Part shown: piece by piece, positions 18,070-26,843 of the stretch
Layout of the letters: every line of letters starts with the position of its first letter
How positions within the stretch are numbered: the stretch's first letter is position 1
NCBI RefSeq assembly: GCF_003347015.1
Contig: NZ_PNFB01000026.1
Location: forward strand, 1 to 46,792
DNA length: 46,792 nucleotides
From: Brachybacterium sp. YJGR34
GTDB lineage: Bacteria > Actinomycetota > Actinomycetes > Actinomycetales > Dermabacteraceae
Direction: 5' to 3'
Program-made: the position numbers and the translations under genes
The notes under the pieces: model-generated
What the model was told of the DNA's origin: nothing
What the model saw: the letters and a program-made list of their open reading frames with translations, nothing else
The model's database searches: none

Positions 18070-18618
18070 CTACACCTGAGCTCCGTGGTCGCCCTCGTCG
18101 CGCCGCTCCCGAGGAGCTCGCCACAGCAGCGAGACGATGCCGCCCAGGGCCGCCACGGCGCCCACCCAGCCGAGAGCGGTGGGCAGGGCGGTCGAGATCG
18201 CGACCACCAGGATCAGGACGAATCCCCCCAGCAGCGCGGTCCACGACCACAGCAGCGCGGAGGTGGGCTGCGGCAGATCGGGGTCCGGAGGCTCGAAGTC
18301 GCCGTAGATCACCTCGTCGTCGTCCAGCTCCCGCGGACCCACCGCACCGCGCAGCCCGGCCGTGGGGTCGTGGCCGCCTGCCGAGGGGTGCGCGGCGCGG
18401 GAGCGGGCGCGGGACTCGGCGCTCGGCGGCTCCGAGGGGGAGTCCGGGCCCTCGACGAACCCGTCCGGATCCTCGTCCGACGGGCGAGGGTGCTCCCCGG
18501 CGGCCGGTTCATGGGGTGCCTCGCCCGGATGCAGCTCGAGGCCCTCGAGCTCGAGCATCCGGGCGAACTCGGCGTCGACGTCCCGCGGGTCGTGGGCATG
18601 GGGACGGTCGGAGCTCAT
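18070..18618 (-). CDS. acidic-tailed two-helix membrane protein
   Basis: 182 residues: a ~115-residue hydrophilic region rich in Glu, Asp, Pro and Ser (disordered in appearance) followed by two membrane helices (about 122-142 and 146-164) and a short charged end. I recognise no catalytic domain. It starts with GGGAGG Shine-Dalgarno and its ATG overlaps the stop of the upstream hydrolase by four bases (ATGA), so the two are translated together. Possible membrane partner of the hydrolase. Confidence 0.75.
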   Translation of the reverse strand: MSSDRPHAHDPRDVDAEFARMLELEGLELHPGEAPHEPAAGEHPRPSDEDPDGFVEGPDSPSEPPSAESRARSRAAHPSAGGHDPTAGLRGAVGPRELDDDEVIYGDFEPPDPDLPQPTSALLWSWTALLGGFVLILVVAISTALPTALGWVGAVAALGGIVSLLWRAPRERRDEGDHGAQV

Positions 18619-19397
18619 CGCGCACCTCCCACCGGTGAGGGGACGGGGACATGGTCCTCGAGGAACCGCGCCGAGGTCTCGAACAGCAGCGCGGCGTCAT
18701 GGTCCAGCGGTGCCAGATGGTGGCTGCGGCGCAGCGCCAGGCGCTCGACCTCGCCGCTCACCCGGGCAGCCACCAGGTCGCTGTCCGAGGGCGGGACCGT
18801 GTGGTCGACGCTCGAGGTGGCCAGCAGCAGGGGAGCCCGGACGGCGCCGAGGTCCCTCCGGGTGGTGCCCAGCAGCCGGCGCAGCTCGACCACCGCCCGG
18901 ACGGGCAGCGCGTCGTACGCCTCCTCGCGCACGCCCGGGCGCGCGATGTCCGAGCCGATGCCGGCGAGGGTGGGCACGAACGGGGCCAGGAGCCCGGCGA
19001 GGTGGGCCGCGCGGGGAACCGTGATCCCGGGATTCACCGCGACGAGCACCGCGATCCGGTCCTCGAGCACCGGATCCTCGGCGAGTGCGAGGGCGAGCGC
19101 ACCGCCCATCGACAGCCCGCCGACGGCGATCGGACCGAGCTGGTCGGACAGCTCGAGCGCCGCGTCCCGCACGCAGCCGTACCACTCCTGCCAGCGGGCG
19201 GCCGCCAGCTCCCGCTCGCTGCGGGCGTGGCCGGGAAGGAGCGGCAGCTCCACCTCCCAGCCACGAGCGGCATGGTCCTCGGCCCAGGGGCGCAGGGACT
19301 GGGGCGAGCCGGTGAATCCATGGCACAGGAGCAGCCCGCCGCGCGGGTTAGAGTGACCCCGCGCGCGCCAGGGACGGGACTGTTCGCTGAACGCCAT
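18615..19397 (-). CDS. alpha/beta hydrolase (esterase/monoacylglycerol lipase type)
   Basis: 260-residue serine hydrolase. Oxyanion-hole segment CHGFTGSP (25-32), nucleophile elbow GLSMGG (S96), acid D198 in SSVDHTVPP and the His in RSHHLAPLD (H226 or H227) complete the triad. This motif set resembles carboxylesterase Est30 and bacterial monoacylglycerol lipases; the gene is divergent from an acyltransferase and near a fatty-acid ligase, which fits lipid turnover. The ATG has no clear Shine-Dalgarno, but GACCAT ends six bases before it, suggesting a leaderless mRNA. Confidence 0.85.
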   Translation of the reverse strand: MAFSEQSRPWRARGHSNPRGGLLLCHGFTGSPQSLRPWAEDHAARGWEVELPLLPGHARSERELAAARWQEWYGCVRDAALELSDQLGPIAVGGLSMGGALALALAEDPVLEDRIAVLVAVNPGITVPRAAHLAGLLAPFVPTLAGIGSDIARPGVREEAYDALPVRAVVELRRLLGTTRRDLGAVRAPLLLATSSVDHTVPPSDSDLVAARVSGEVERLALRRSHHLAPLDHDAALLFETSARFLEDHVPVPSPVGGAR

Positions 19398-19403
19398 GTG
19401 TCC

Positions 19404-19409
19404 ATGGTC
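19404..19409 (-). promoter_or_regulatory. -10 box, leaderless hydrolase gene
   Basis: GACCAT on the minus strand, six bases before the ATG at 19397. Confidence 0.35.
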
Positions 19410-19475
19410 GCATCTGCGCCCGCATGCTACGTCGCCCTCGAGCTCGCTCCGCGGAGCCCGACCCCAGGAGTCCCC

Positions 19476-20195
19476 GTGCTGTACGAGATCGCCAAGCCGT
19501 TCGTCATGGGGGTGGTGCGGGTGCTGTGGAACCCGAGCATCACCGGGGTCGAGAACATCCCGGTGACCGGCCCGGTGATCCTGGCCTCGAACCATCTGGC
19601 CTACTCCGACACGGTCTTCCTGCCCGGCCAGGTGCGCCGCTCCGTGCACTTCCTGGGGAAGTCGGACATCTTCGCGGGGACCTCGCCGGTCAGCCGTGTG
19701 ATCGCCGCCGTCATGCGCGGGCTGCACGTGATGCCGGTGGATCGCAGCGGGGGCGGCGCCTCCCGCTCGGCGATCGAGGCCGGGCTCGAGGTGCTGTCCG
19801 CCGGCGAGGTGCTGGGCATCTTCCCCGAGGGGACCCGCAGCCCGGACGGACGGCTCTATCGGGGCAAGACGGGCGTGGCGCGCTTCGCGCTGGCCACCGA
19901 CGCGCCGATCGTCCCGGTCGCGATGAACGGGGCCTTCGAGGCGCAGCGGGGGCGGCGCTGCTTCCCGCACCGTCGGCCGCGGATCCGCGCGGTCGTCGGC
20001 GAGCCCGTGGACGTGCCGGCGATCGTGGCGCGCCTCGAGGGCGCCGAGGAGGCGCGGATCCTGCGGGCCGTGACCGACGCGGTGATGACCAGCATCCAGG
20101 AGCTCTCCGGACAGGAGCGGGTGGACATGTACGCGGCCGAGCGGAAGCGCGAGCTGCGGGCGGCGGCCGAGCGCTCGGGAGGCGCGGACGGGTGA
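19476..20195 (+). CDS. plsC: 1-acyl-sn-glycerol-3-phosphate acyltransferase (PlsC family)
   Basis: 239-residue membrane-associated acyltransferase of phospholipid synthesis (lysophosphatidate to phosphatidate). Catalytic NHxxxxD is N39-H40...D45, substrate-binding FPEGTR has E118, and the PVDR and IVPVAM blocks of the family follow. GTG 19476 is used because of AGGAG five bases upstream and because it begins the homologous region. Equivalent to the Rv2182c-type gene found in this block in mycobacteria. Confidence 0.92.
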   Translation: MLYEIAKPFVMGVVRVLWNPSITGVENIPVTGPVILASNHLAYSDTVFLPGQVRRSVHFLGKSDIFAGTSPVSRVIAAVMRGLHVMPVDRSGGGASRSAIEAGLEVLSAGEVLGIFPEGTRSPDGRLYRGKTGVARFALATDAPIVPVAMNGAFEAQRGRRCFPHRRPRIRAVVGEPVDVPAIVARLEGAEEARILRAVTDAVMTSIQELSGQERVDMYAAERKRELRAAAERSGGADG

Positions 20196-20271
20196 GCGGC
20201 CGTCCGCGGCGCCGGCGCTCCTGTGCAGTACCGCCCACTGGGACCTGCACGCCGCAGCCGGAGGGACTGGA

Positions 20272-20277
20272 TACCCT
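20272..20277 (+). promoter_or_regulatory. -10 box, leaderless DAHP synthase gene
   Basis: TACCCT, six bases before the GTG at 20284; no ribosome binding site in between. Confidence 0.45.
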
Positions 20278-20283
20278 GTCCGC

Positions 20284-21678
20284 GTGACTGCATACAGCCC
20301 TGACGCCCCCGCTCGCGCCCACGACTTCTACCTGTCCTCGGCCGACGACGGCCTGGCGGCCCTCGGCGCGTGGCGCGAGTATCCGCGGGTGCAGCAGCCG
20401 GTGTGGCCCGACGAGGCGGAGCGCGCCGCGGTCTTCGAGGACCTGCGGGCCGCCCCGCCGCTCGTGTTCGCCGGGGAGGTCGACGTCCTGCGGGACCGGA
20501 TCGCGGCGGCGGCCCGCGGCGAGGCCTTCCTGCTCGCGGGCGGAGACTGCGCGGAGACCTTCGCCGACTCGACCGCCGATCGCATCCGCAACAAGATCCG
20601 CACGATCCTGCAGATGGCCGCGGTCCTCACCTACGGCGCCTCGGTGCCGGTGGTCAAGATGGGCCGCATGGCCGGTCAGTTCGCCAAGCCGCGCTCGGCC
20701 GACGAGGAGACCCGCGACGGCGTCACCTTGCCGACCTATCGCGGGGACGCCGTCAACGCCCACGCCTTCACCCCCGAGTCCCGGATCCCCGATCCTCATC
20801 GCCTGTGGACGACGTACACCACCAGCGCCTCGACCCTGAACCTCCTGCGCGCCTTCACCGGCGGCGGCTTCGCGGACCTGCGCGAGGTGCACTCCTGGAA
20901 CCGCGGCTTCACCTCCGGTGCGGGGTACGACCGCTACGAGGAGCTGGCGGGCCAGATCGACAAGGCGATCCGGTTCATGGACGCCATCGGCGCCGATTTC
21001 GACGCCCTCAAGGTGGTCGAGTTCTACGCCTCGCACGAGGCGCTCCTGCTCGACTACGAGGAGGCCCTGTCCCGGATCGACTCCCGCACCGGGGAGATCT
21101 ACGGCTGCTCCGGCCATCTGCTGTGGATCGGCGAGCGCACCCGGCAGCTCGACGGTGCGCACGTGGACTTCATGGCGCGGCTGCGCAATCCGATCGGCGT
21201 GAAGCTGGGGCCGACGGCGACCGTCGACGACGCGCTGCGCCTCATCGATCGCCTCGACCCCGAGCGGGAGCCCGGACGCCTGACGTTCATCACCCGCATG
21301 GGGGCCGCCACCATCCGCGACCGTCTCCCCGCCCTGGTCGAGGGAGTCCGTGACGCCGGAGCCCAGGTGGCGTGGATGACGGACCCGATGCACGGCAACA
21401 CCATCACCTCCTCCAACGGATACAAGACCCGCCGCTTCGAGGACATCCTCGACGAGGTCGTCGGCTTCTTCGAGGTGCACCAGGCGCTCGGCACCGTCCC
21501 GGCCGGGCTGCACATGGAGCTCACCGGCGATGACGTCACCGAGGTCCTCGGCGGCAGCGGCGAGATCGACGAGGAGGGGCTGACGCGCCGCTACGAGACC
21601 CTCGTGGATCCGCGTCTGAACCACCAGCAGTCCCTCGAGCTGGCCTTCCTCGTCGCGGAGATGCTCTCCCGCCGCTGA
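20284..21678 (+). CDS. aroG: class II 3-deoxy-7-phosphoheptulonate synthase
   Basis: 464-residue type II (plant-like) DAHP synthase: condenses phosphoenolpyruvate with erythrose 4-phosphate, the entry to the shikimate pathway. Family blocks are visible: GDCAETF (metal-binding Cys), VKMGRMAGQFAKPRS, the SHEALLLDYEE segment, GCSGHLLWIGERT and WMTDPMHGNT. Length matches AroG of M. tuberculosis (Rv2178c), which sits in the same place. Together with trpD it gives the block an aromatic amino-acid theme. Confidence 0.96.
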   Translation: MTAYSPDAPARAHDFYLSSADDGLAALGAWREYPRVQQPVWPDEAERAAVFEDLRAAPPLVFAGEVDVLRDRIAAAARGEAFLLAGGDCAETFADSTADRIRNKIRTILQMAAVLTYGASVPVVKMGRMAGQFAKPRSADEETRDGVTLPTYRGDAVNAHAFTPESRIPDPHRLWTTYTTSASTLNLLRAFTGGGFADLREVHSWNRGFTSGAGYDRYEELAGQIDKAIRFMDAIGADFDALKVVEFYASHEALLLDYEEALSRIDSRTGEIYGCSGHLLWIGERTRQLDGAHVDFMARLRNPIGVKLGPTATVDDALRLIDRLDPEREPGRLTFITRMGAATIRDRLPALVEGVRDAGAQVAWMTDPMHGNTITSSNGYKTRRFEDILDEVVGFFEVHQALGTVPAGLHMELTGDDVTEVLGGSGEIDEEGLTRRYETLVDPRLNHQQSLELAFLVAEMLSRR

Positions 21679-21686
21679 GCCGCCCG

Positions 21687-21716
21687 GCGCGCCGTCGCGG
21701 TCCTGCGGCGGTGCGC
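21687..21716. terminator. hairpin between aroG and pknL-like gene
   Basis: 12-bp stem (21687-21698 with 21705-21716) with two G-U wobbles and a 6-nt loop, in the 52-base gap between convergent genes. Confidence 0.6.
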
Positions 21717-21730
21717 TCGCGGGGCCGGGG

Positions 21731-23827
21731 TCAGAACACCTTGATCGTGACCGTCGAGCCCTTCTCGAGCTCGCCGCCGGCGGCCGCGGACTGCTCGTAG
21801 ACGAGGCCGAAGACCGGCTCGCCCTTGTCGTGCACCACCTCGACCGTGAAGCCGGCCGCCTCCAGGGCGGCCTTCGCCTCCGCCTCCGGCTGCTGGAAGA
21901 CGTCCGGGACGCTGACCATCTCAGGGCCCAGGGAGGTGACCAGGTGCACGGTGTCGCCGCGGTGCCCGGTGCCGGAGGCGGGGTCCTGCGAGATGACGGC
22001 GCCGCGCGGGACGGAACCGGAGTGCGCCTGCGAGGCGGTCACCGTGAAGCCCGCGCTCTCGAGCGTGGACCGGGCGCTCGAGCCGCTGGAGCCGCGCTGG
22101 TCGGGGATCGCGATCGGCTCACGCCCCTGTGAGACGACGACGTGGACCTCCCCGCCCTCCGGCAGCGCCTCGGCGTCCGCCGACTGCGAGAGGATCTCCC
22201 CGGCCGGCGCGCTCTCGGAGTACTCCGGATCGTCCTCCACCAGCTCGAGCCCGCGCTCCTCGACCTCGGCGCGGGCCGTGTCGAGATCGGTGCCCACCAG
22301 GTCCGGGACCGGGAACGTCTGCTCACCCCGGGAGACCACCACGTGGACGTCGGCGCCCTTCTTGACGGTGGCACCCGTCGACGGCGTCACGTCGATGACG
22401 TGCCCGGCCGGGACGGAGGCGTCGAAGCGCTCCTCGGTGCTGACGGCGAGGTCCTCGGCCGTGAGGGCGGCATCCGCGTCCGCCAGCGGCGTGCCGGTGA
22501 CCAGCGGGACCGTGCGGTCCGCCCCGGGGCCCTCGTTGAGATACCAGTCGGCGCCGGACCAGGCGCCGCCGCCGAGGGCGGCGACGAGGCTCAGCGTGGC
22601 CAGCAGGGCGAGGGGGCGCGAGCGCCGGGGCGTGCCCGGGAGCAGGTGGCGTCCGCGGGGACCGCGCGGCGGGCGCATGATCACGATCCGCGGTGTCTCG
22701 TCCTCCTCCGCCTCGGGGCTCCGCGGCGCGGGGTCCGTCGCGGTGTCGGTGCCGATGCCCTCGTCGGTGTCGGTGTCGGCGGTGTCGGCCAGGACGTCCT
22801 CGTCCGTGTCGCGCGGGACGTCGGGGCCCTCGCCCTCGGCGGCGAGGAGGTCGGCGGGGAAGGCGCGCGGGCCGCGGTCGAGCTCGGTGAGGGCCTCGTC
22901 GAGGGGCGCGGTCACGAGCGGCAGGTCCGAGGTGTCGGGGTCCTCGTAGGGGGCGGGACGGACGTCGAGCGCGGTGTCCGGGAGGGTGGCGGACAGCTCC
23001 CGCACGGCGCGCAGCATGTCCGCGGCAGTGCCGGGGCGCTGCCCGACGGGACGGGCGGCGGACCAGGTCACCAGGGAGTCGAGCTCTCGAGGGATGCCGC
23101 TGACCAGGGTGGACGGGGCAGGGATGTCCTCGTGCACGTGCTGGAAGGCGATGTGGACCGGCTGATCGCCGAGGAAGGGCTGGCGCCCGGTGAGCATCTC
23201 GAACAGCACCACGCCCAGGGAGTAGAGATCGCTGCGCTCGTCGGCGTGCCCGCGCGTGACGTGCTCCGGGCTGATGTAGGCCACGGTGCCCAGCAGGGTG
23301 GCGCTCGCCGAGGAGCTGTTCGTCCCGATCGCCCGCGCGAGGCCGAAATCGGCGACCTTCACGATCTCCTCGCGGTCGATGAGGATGTTCTCCGGCTTGA
23401 TGTCACGGTGGACGATCCCCGCCTCGTGCGCGGCGACCAGCGCCTCGAGCACCTGGGCGGTGATCTCGAGGCTCTCGCGGACCGTCAGGCGCTCCTGGGC
23501 GACGATGCGGGAGCGCAGCGTCTCGCCCTCGACGAGCTCCATCGCCAGATAGATCCGGTCCTCGTCCGCGCCCTGGTCGAACACCCCGACGACGTTGGGG
23601 TGGGCGAGCCGGGCCGCGGAGCGCGCCTCGCGGCCGAAGCGGCGGCGGAAGTCCTCGTCCATCGCCAGGTGGGGATGCATGATCTTCAGGGCGACGACGC
23701 GATCCAGGCGCTCGTCGTGCCCGCGGTGCACCGTGGCCATCCCGCCGCGAGCGATCGGCTCCTCGACCCGGTAGCGGTCGTCGAGGAGCAGGCTGATGCC
23801 GGGGGAAGTCGACGTCGCCGCGCTCAC
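21731..23827 (-). CDS. pknL: PASTA-domain serine/threonine protein kinase (PknL-like)
   Basis: 698-residue transmembrane kinase. Kinase domain ~15-285 with GGMATVHRG loop, invariant Lys in VALK, HRDIKPEN and DFG; an acidic Asp/Glu/Thr-rich juxtamembrane segment (~300-385); one membrane helix (~403-425); then four PASTA repeats to the C-terminus, which bind muropeptides/peptidoglycan outside the cell. M. tuberculosis PknL has no PASTA repeats recorded by me with certainty, so the name is by synteny: the neighbour Rv2175c-like gene is divergent, as in mycobacteria. GTG 23827 follows TACATT by six bases (leaderless); the open frame upstream is not needed. Confidence 0.9.
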   Translation of the reverse strand: MSAATSTSPGISLLLDDRYRVEEPIARGGMATVHRGHDERLDRVVALKIMHPHLAMDEDFRRRFGREARSAARLAHPNVVGVFDQGADEDRIYLAMELVEGETLRSRIVAQERLTVRESLEITAQVLEALVAAHEAGIVHRDIKPENILIDREEIVKVADFGLARAIGTNSSSASATLLGTVAYISPEHVTRGHADERSDLYSLGVVLFEMLTGRQPFLGDQPVHIAFQHVHEDIPAPSTLVSGIPRELDSLVTWSAARPVGQRPGTAADMLRAVRELSATLPDTALDVRPAPYEDPDTSDLPLVTAPLDEALTELDRGPRAFPADLLAAEGEGPDVPRDTDEDVLADTADTDTDEGIGTDTATDPAPRSPEAEEDETPRIVIMRPPRGPRGRHLLPGTPRRSRPLALLATLSLVAALGGGAWSGADWYLNEGPGADRTVPLVTGTPLADADAALTAEDLAVSTEERFDASVPAGHVIDVTPSTGATVKKGADVHVVVSRGEQTFPVPDLVGTDLDTARAEVEERGLELVEDDPEYSESAPAGEILSQSADAEALPEGGEVHVVVSQGREPIAIPDQRGSSGSSARSTLESAGFTVTASQAHSGSVPRGAVISQDPASGTGHRGDTVHLVTSLGPEMVSVPDVFQQPEAEAKAALEAAGFTVEVVHDKGEPVFGLVYEQSAAAGGELEKGSTVTIKVF

Positions 23828-23833
23828 GGGCTC

Positions 23834-23839
23834 AATGTA
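23834..23839 (-). promoter_or_regulatory. -10 box, leaderless PASTA kinase gene
   Basis: TACATT on the minus strand, six bases before the GTG at 23827. It decides the start of the kinase. Confidence 0.5.
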
Positions 23840-23949
23840 TGCGGCCCCGGCGCGGGGAGGCCGCAGCGACACACGGCGGGGGTGGGCGGAAGTGTGAGGT
23901 GCGGCCCGTCCCGCACGGGGCACGGCGTGCGCCGGCGCCCCGGGCGTGG

Positions 23950-23955
23950 CACGCT
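23950..23955 (+). promoter_or_regulatory. -10 box, leaderless Rv2175c-like gene
   Basis: CACGCT, six bases before the GTG at 23962. A weak match taken alone; its spacing is that of the other leaderless genes here. Confidence 0.3.
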
Positions 23956-23961
23956 GGTCCC

Positions 23962-24315
23962 GTGACCGATCTCGACGCCCTCATCACCGACTGGCTCCCC
24001 CTCCCGGACGTCGCGGAGCGACTGGACCTGGAGGTCTCGCGCGTCCGCCGCCTCATCGAGGAGGGGCAGCTGATCGCCGTGCGCCGTGGCGACCCCGTCC
24101 TGCGCGTGGTGCCGGAGGCGATGATCACCGACGGCGAGGTGACGCCGCACCTGGCGGGGACGATCACCATCCTGCGCGACGGCGGCTTCGAGGATGAGGA
24201 GCTCCTCGCCTGGCTGTTCACCCCGGACGAGTCGCTGCCCGGGCGGCCGATCGATCACCTCCGCCGAGGTCAGCGCGGCGAGGTGCGGCGTCGCGCGCTG
24301 GCTCTCGCCCTCTGA
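23962..24315 (+). CDS. Rv2175c-like small DNA-binding protein
   Basis: 117 residues with an N-terminal winged helix-turn-helix (LPLPDVAERLDLEVSRVRRLIEEGQLI, then a basic wing) and a C-terminal domain (GTITILRDGGFEDEELLAWLF) matching Rv2175c of M. tuberculosis. There, Rv2175c binds DNA and is phosphorylated by PknL, which abolishes binding. Here it is likewise divergent from the PASTA kinase, with 134 bases between the two starts, so a kinase-substrate pair is a fair inference. GTG 23962 is chosen for homology and the leaderless spacing. Confidence 0.88.
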   Translation: MTDLDALITDWLPLPDVAERLDLEVSRVRRLIEEGQLIAVRRGDPVLRVVPEAMITDGEVTPHLAGTITILRDGGFEDEELLAWLFTPDESLPGRPIDHLRRGQRGEVRRRALALAL

Positions 24316-24357
24316 GCGCACCGGGGCCTCGAGGCCGCGCCGCCCGGCACGGCCGGA

Positions 24358-25491
24358 TCACCCGGGCAGCGAGTCCACGTCGGTGGCCTGAACGGCGAGA
24401 GCGGTGAGGCCCGCCCGGCCGAGGTCCCCGATCCCTGCGCCGCGCTCGAGGATGGCCTGGGCCCGCGCGGCCCGACTCCGCACCTCCTCGGCCACCGAGG
24501 CGACGGCGCCGGTGGAGCGCATGAGCGCATGCACGGAGGTGATCTGCTCCGGTGTCGCGTCGCTGCGGCCCACCACCGACTCGAGCAGGGCGCGGCCCGC
24601 GGCATCCGCCGCCGCCTCGGTCCTCGCCAGCAGCACGGTGCGCTTGCCCTCGACGATGTCGCCGCCGATCGGCTTGCCGGTCTCGTCCTGGTCGCCCACC
24701 ACGCTGAGCAGGTCGTCCCGCAGCTGGAAGGCCGTGCCGACCTCGATCGCCCAGTCCCCGAGGGTCTCCAGGACCGGATCCGACGCGCCCATCAGCGCGG
24801 CGCCGAGCCGCACCGGGCGCTGCACCGTGTAGGGCACCGTCTTCCAGCGGATCACCGAGAGCGCCGCCTGCTCCCGGTCCGGGGCGGAGTCGAAGCCGCC
24901 GGCCTGATGGAGGATGTCGAGATACTGCCCCGCCATCACCTCGGTGCGCAGCGCATCGAACTCCTCCCGCGCGCGGGAGCTGCGCGAGCCTCCGTCGGTC
25001 ACCGGCGCGGCCAGCTGCTCGGCCCAGCTGAGCGCCAGGTCGCCGAGCACGATCGCGACGCCGATCCCGTAGTCCTCGGGGGAGCCGCGCAGCGCGCCGC
25101 CGCGATGCCGTGCGGCGGCCTCGACGTGCAGGGCCGGACGGCCGCGGCGCACCGGGGAGTGGTCGATGACGTCGTCGTGCATCAGGGCTGCGGCCTGCAC
25201 CAGCTCGATCGCCGCACCGCAGCGCGCCAGGGCGTCGAGCTGGTCCGCGGAGGGTTCCGCGTCCAGCGCCGCGACCGCTCCCCAGAAGCAGAAGCGGGGG
25301 CGCAGCAGCTTGCCGCCGTCGAGGTAGCCGCCCAGCGCATCGGCGAGCGTCGCGGCCTCGGGGGAGATGTCCTCCAGGTGCCGGCGCCGCCGTGCGATCT
25401 CCTCGTCGGTGACACCTGCGACCCGGGCGATCAGCTGCTCGTCCAGGGCGAGCAGGCGCGCGGGGGCGGGAGGGGACTCGGCAGGGGACAT
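24358..25491 (-). CDS. polyprenyl diphosphate synthase (IdsA-like)
   Basis: 377-residue trans-isoprenyl diphosphate synthase, which extends allylic diphosphates with isopentenyl diphosphate. Both Asp-rich Mg sites are present: D106-D107-V-I-D110 and D259-D260 with D267 (DDLLSVVGD); GGKLLRP (59-65) binds diphosphate. Chain length is probably geranylgeranyl or longer but cannot be read reliably. ATG 25491 has AAAGGA eight bases upstream; a GATGAT (minus, 25524-25519) may be its -10. Position next to the Rv2175c-like gene matches idsA2 (Rv2173); the mannosyltransferase mptA between them in mycobacteria is absent. Confidence 0.92.
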   Translation of the reverse strand: MSPAESPPAPARLLALDEQLIARVAGVTDEEIARRRRHLEDISPEAATLADALGGYLDGGKLLRPRFCFWGAVAALDAEPSADQLDALARCGAAIELVQAAALMHDDVIDHSPVRRGRPALHVEAAARHRGGALRGSPEDYGIGVAIVLGDLALSWAEQLAAPVTDGGSRSSRAREEFDALRTEVMAGQYLDILHQAGGFDSAPDREQAALSVIRWKTVPYTVQRPVRLGAALMGASDPVLETLGDWAIEVGTAFQLRDDLLSVVGDQDETGKPIGGDIVEGKRTVLLARTEAAADAAGRALLESVVGRSDATPEQITSVHALMRSTGAVASVAEEVRSRAARAQAILERGAGIGDLGRAGLTALAVQATDVDSLPG

Positions 25492-25641
25492 CGGGGGATC
25501 CTTTCTCACGGCACCGCGATCATCCCACGTCGGCCTGGGCGCGCTCCCTGCGCGCTGCACCGTTCCTCCCCAGGCGTCCGGCGTCCCCAGCGGCCGCCGA
25601 CCGGCCCCGGCGAGTCCGCGGATCGGCGAGGGTCTTCGCTC

Positions 25642-26793
25642 ATGACCCGTCACACCCCGCCCACCGATCCCGGACCGCGTCTGCCCTCGACCCATGACCC
25701 CTCCGAGCTGCTCGCGGAGACCCGCCTCAGCCTCTGCGAGCCGCCCTCCGACTGCCTGATCCTGGCAGGGGAGGGGCTTCCGGGAGTCCTGCCGCTCCTC
25801 ACCCGCTCCCCGCTGCGCGACCTGCTGGCCACGGGCGGCGGCGACCGCCTGGAGGAGCATCTGGAGCTCCTGCGTCGGCGCGGCGTCGAGCAGGTCCGGG
25901 CACTGGTGGTGGTCGGTGACGGCTACCAGGCGGTCCTCGAGAGCGTGAGCGGGGACGTCCTGCGCCGCGCCGGGGCAGCGGTCCGGGCGGCCGCGGCGGC
26001 GGGGGAGTGCCAGCTGCTCACGGTGAGCGCCGCGGCGAACGGCGCGGCCTGGGAGCTCCTCCCCCTTCGGGGCTCCGGTCGGGAGGAGGCGGTGGAGGTC
26101 CTCCCGGTGGGGCCCCTGCGGGAGTTCTCGGACACCCGGGCCGCGGCCGCGGCCGTGCTGCGCGGGCGGCCGATCGGGCACGAAGGGCCGCCGGCCGCGA
26201 TGCTGGAGGGCATCGGGCGATCCCTCCGCCTGCCGGTCCCGGACCTGGGGTCGAGAGCAGATCCCGGGGCACTGTTCAGCGCGGCGCGGGGAGCGCTGGA
26301 GCACCTCCGACGAGGCGACGACCCCGCCGCGGAGGCGGAGTGGATGACGGAATGTGAACCGATCGCGGCGCTGCTGTCCGCGCTCGCCGTGGATCGACTG
26401 CAATGGGAGCTCCTCGCGCAGTGCGTCGAGCACGGCGGAGCGGGGGCCATCGACCGCGAGTCCCTCCTCCAGGTGCTCGTCAGCGACCCCCGATGGACTC
26501 CGCATGCCGACGTCTGCGCAGGTGGGAGCTGGTACAGCGCGCTCGGTGAGCTCCGGCTCGTCGCGGCAGCGGCATCCGATCACACCCCGCGCGCCGAGCG
26601 GGCGACGGCGCGCTCGGCCTGGCGCGCCCTCACCTCCCTGCTGGTCCTGCTGGCGTGGTGGAACCACCGCTTCGCCACCGCCGGCGGTCTCATCGACGAG
26701 CTCCGGGATCGGGAACCGGACTCGACTCTGGCACCCTTGCTCTCGAGAATGACCGACACCCCGATCCGCCCTGCCTGGTGGCCCAGCCGCTGA
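25642..26793 (+). CDS. DUF4192 domain-containing protein
   Basis: 383-residue actinobacterial DUF4192 protein of unknown function. Recognisable blocks are the N-terminal LAETRLSL...PSDCLILAG, the central VRALVVVGDGY strand and a C-terminal LTSLLVLLAWWNHRFATAGGLIDEL segment that may be amphipathic. No catalytic motif stands out. ATG follows a weak GAGGGT. In many actinobacteria DUF4192 genes lie close to the sigA region, as here; that is its only functional context. Confidence 0.82.
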   Translation: MTRHTPPTDPGPRLPSTHDPSELLAETRLSLCEPPSDCLILAGEGLPGVLPLLTRSPLRDLLATGGGDRLEEHLELLRRRGVEQVRALVVVGDGYQAVLESVSGDVLRRAGAAVRAAAAAGECQLLTVSAAANGAAWELLPLRGSGREEAVEVLPVGPLREFSDTRAAAAAVLRGRPIGHEGPPAAMLEGIGRSLRLPVPDLGSRADPGALFSAARGALEHLRRGDDPAAEAEWMTECEPIAALLSALAVDRLQWELLAQCVEHGGAGAIDRESLLQVLVSDPRWTPHADVCAGGSWYSALGELRLVAAAASDHTPRAERATARSAWRALTSLLVLLAWWNHRFATAGGLIDELRDREPDSTLAPLLSRMTDTPIRPAWWPSR

Positions 26794-26843
26794 GCCGGTG
26801 GGCGCGAGCGGCGTCGCGGAGGGAGCAGGAAGGAGCACCGCCG

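Noticed and set aside
24316..24357. GGCCTCGAGGCC palindrome between the Rv2175c-like gene and idsA-like gene as a terminator.
   Set aside because: Short palindrome with no loop space or T-run; too weak to call.
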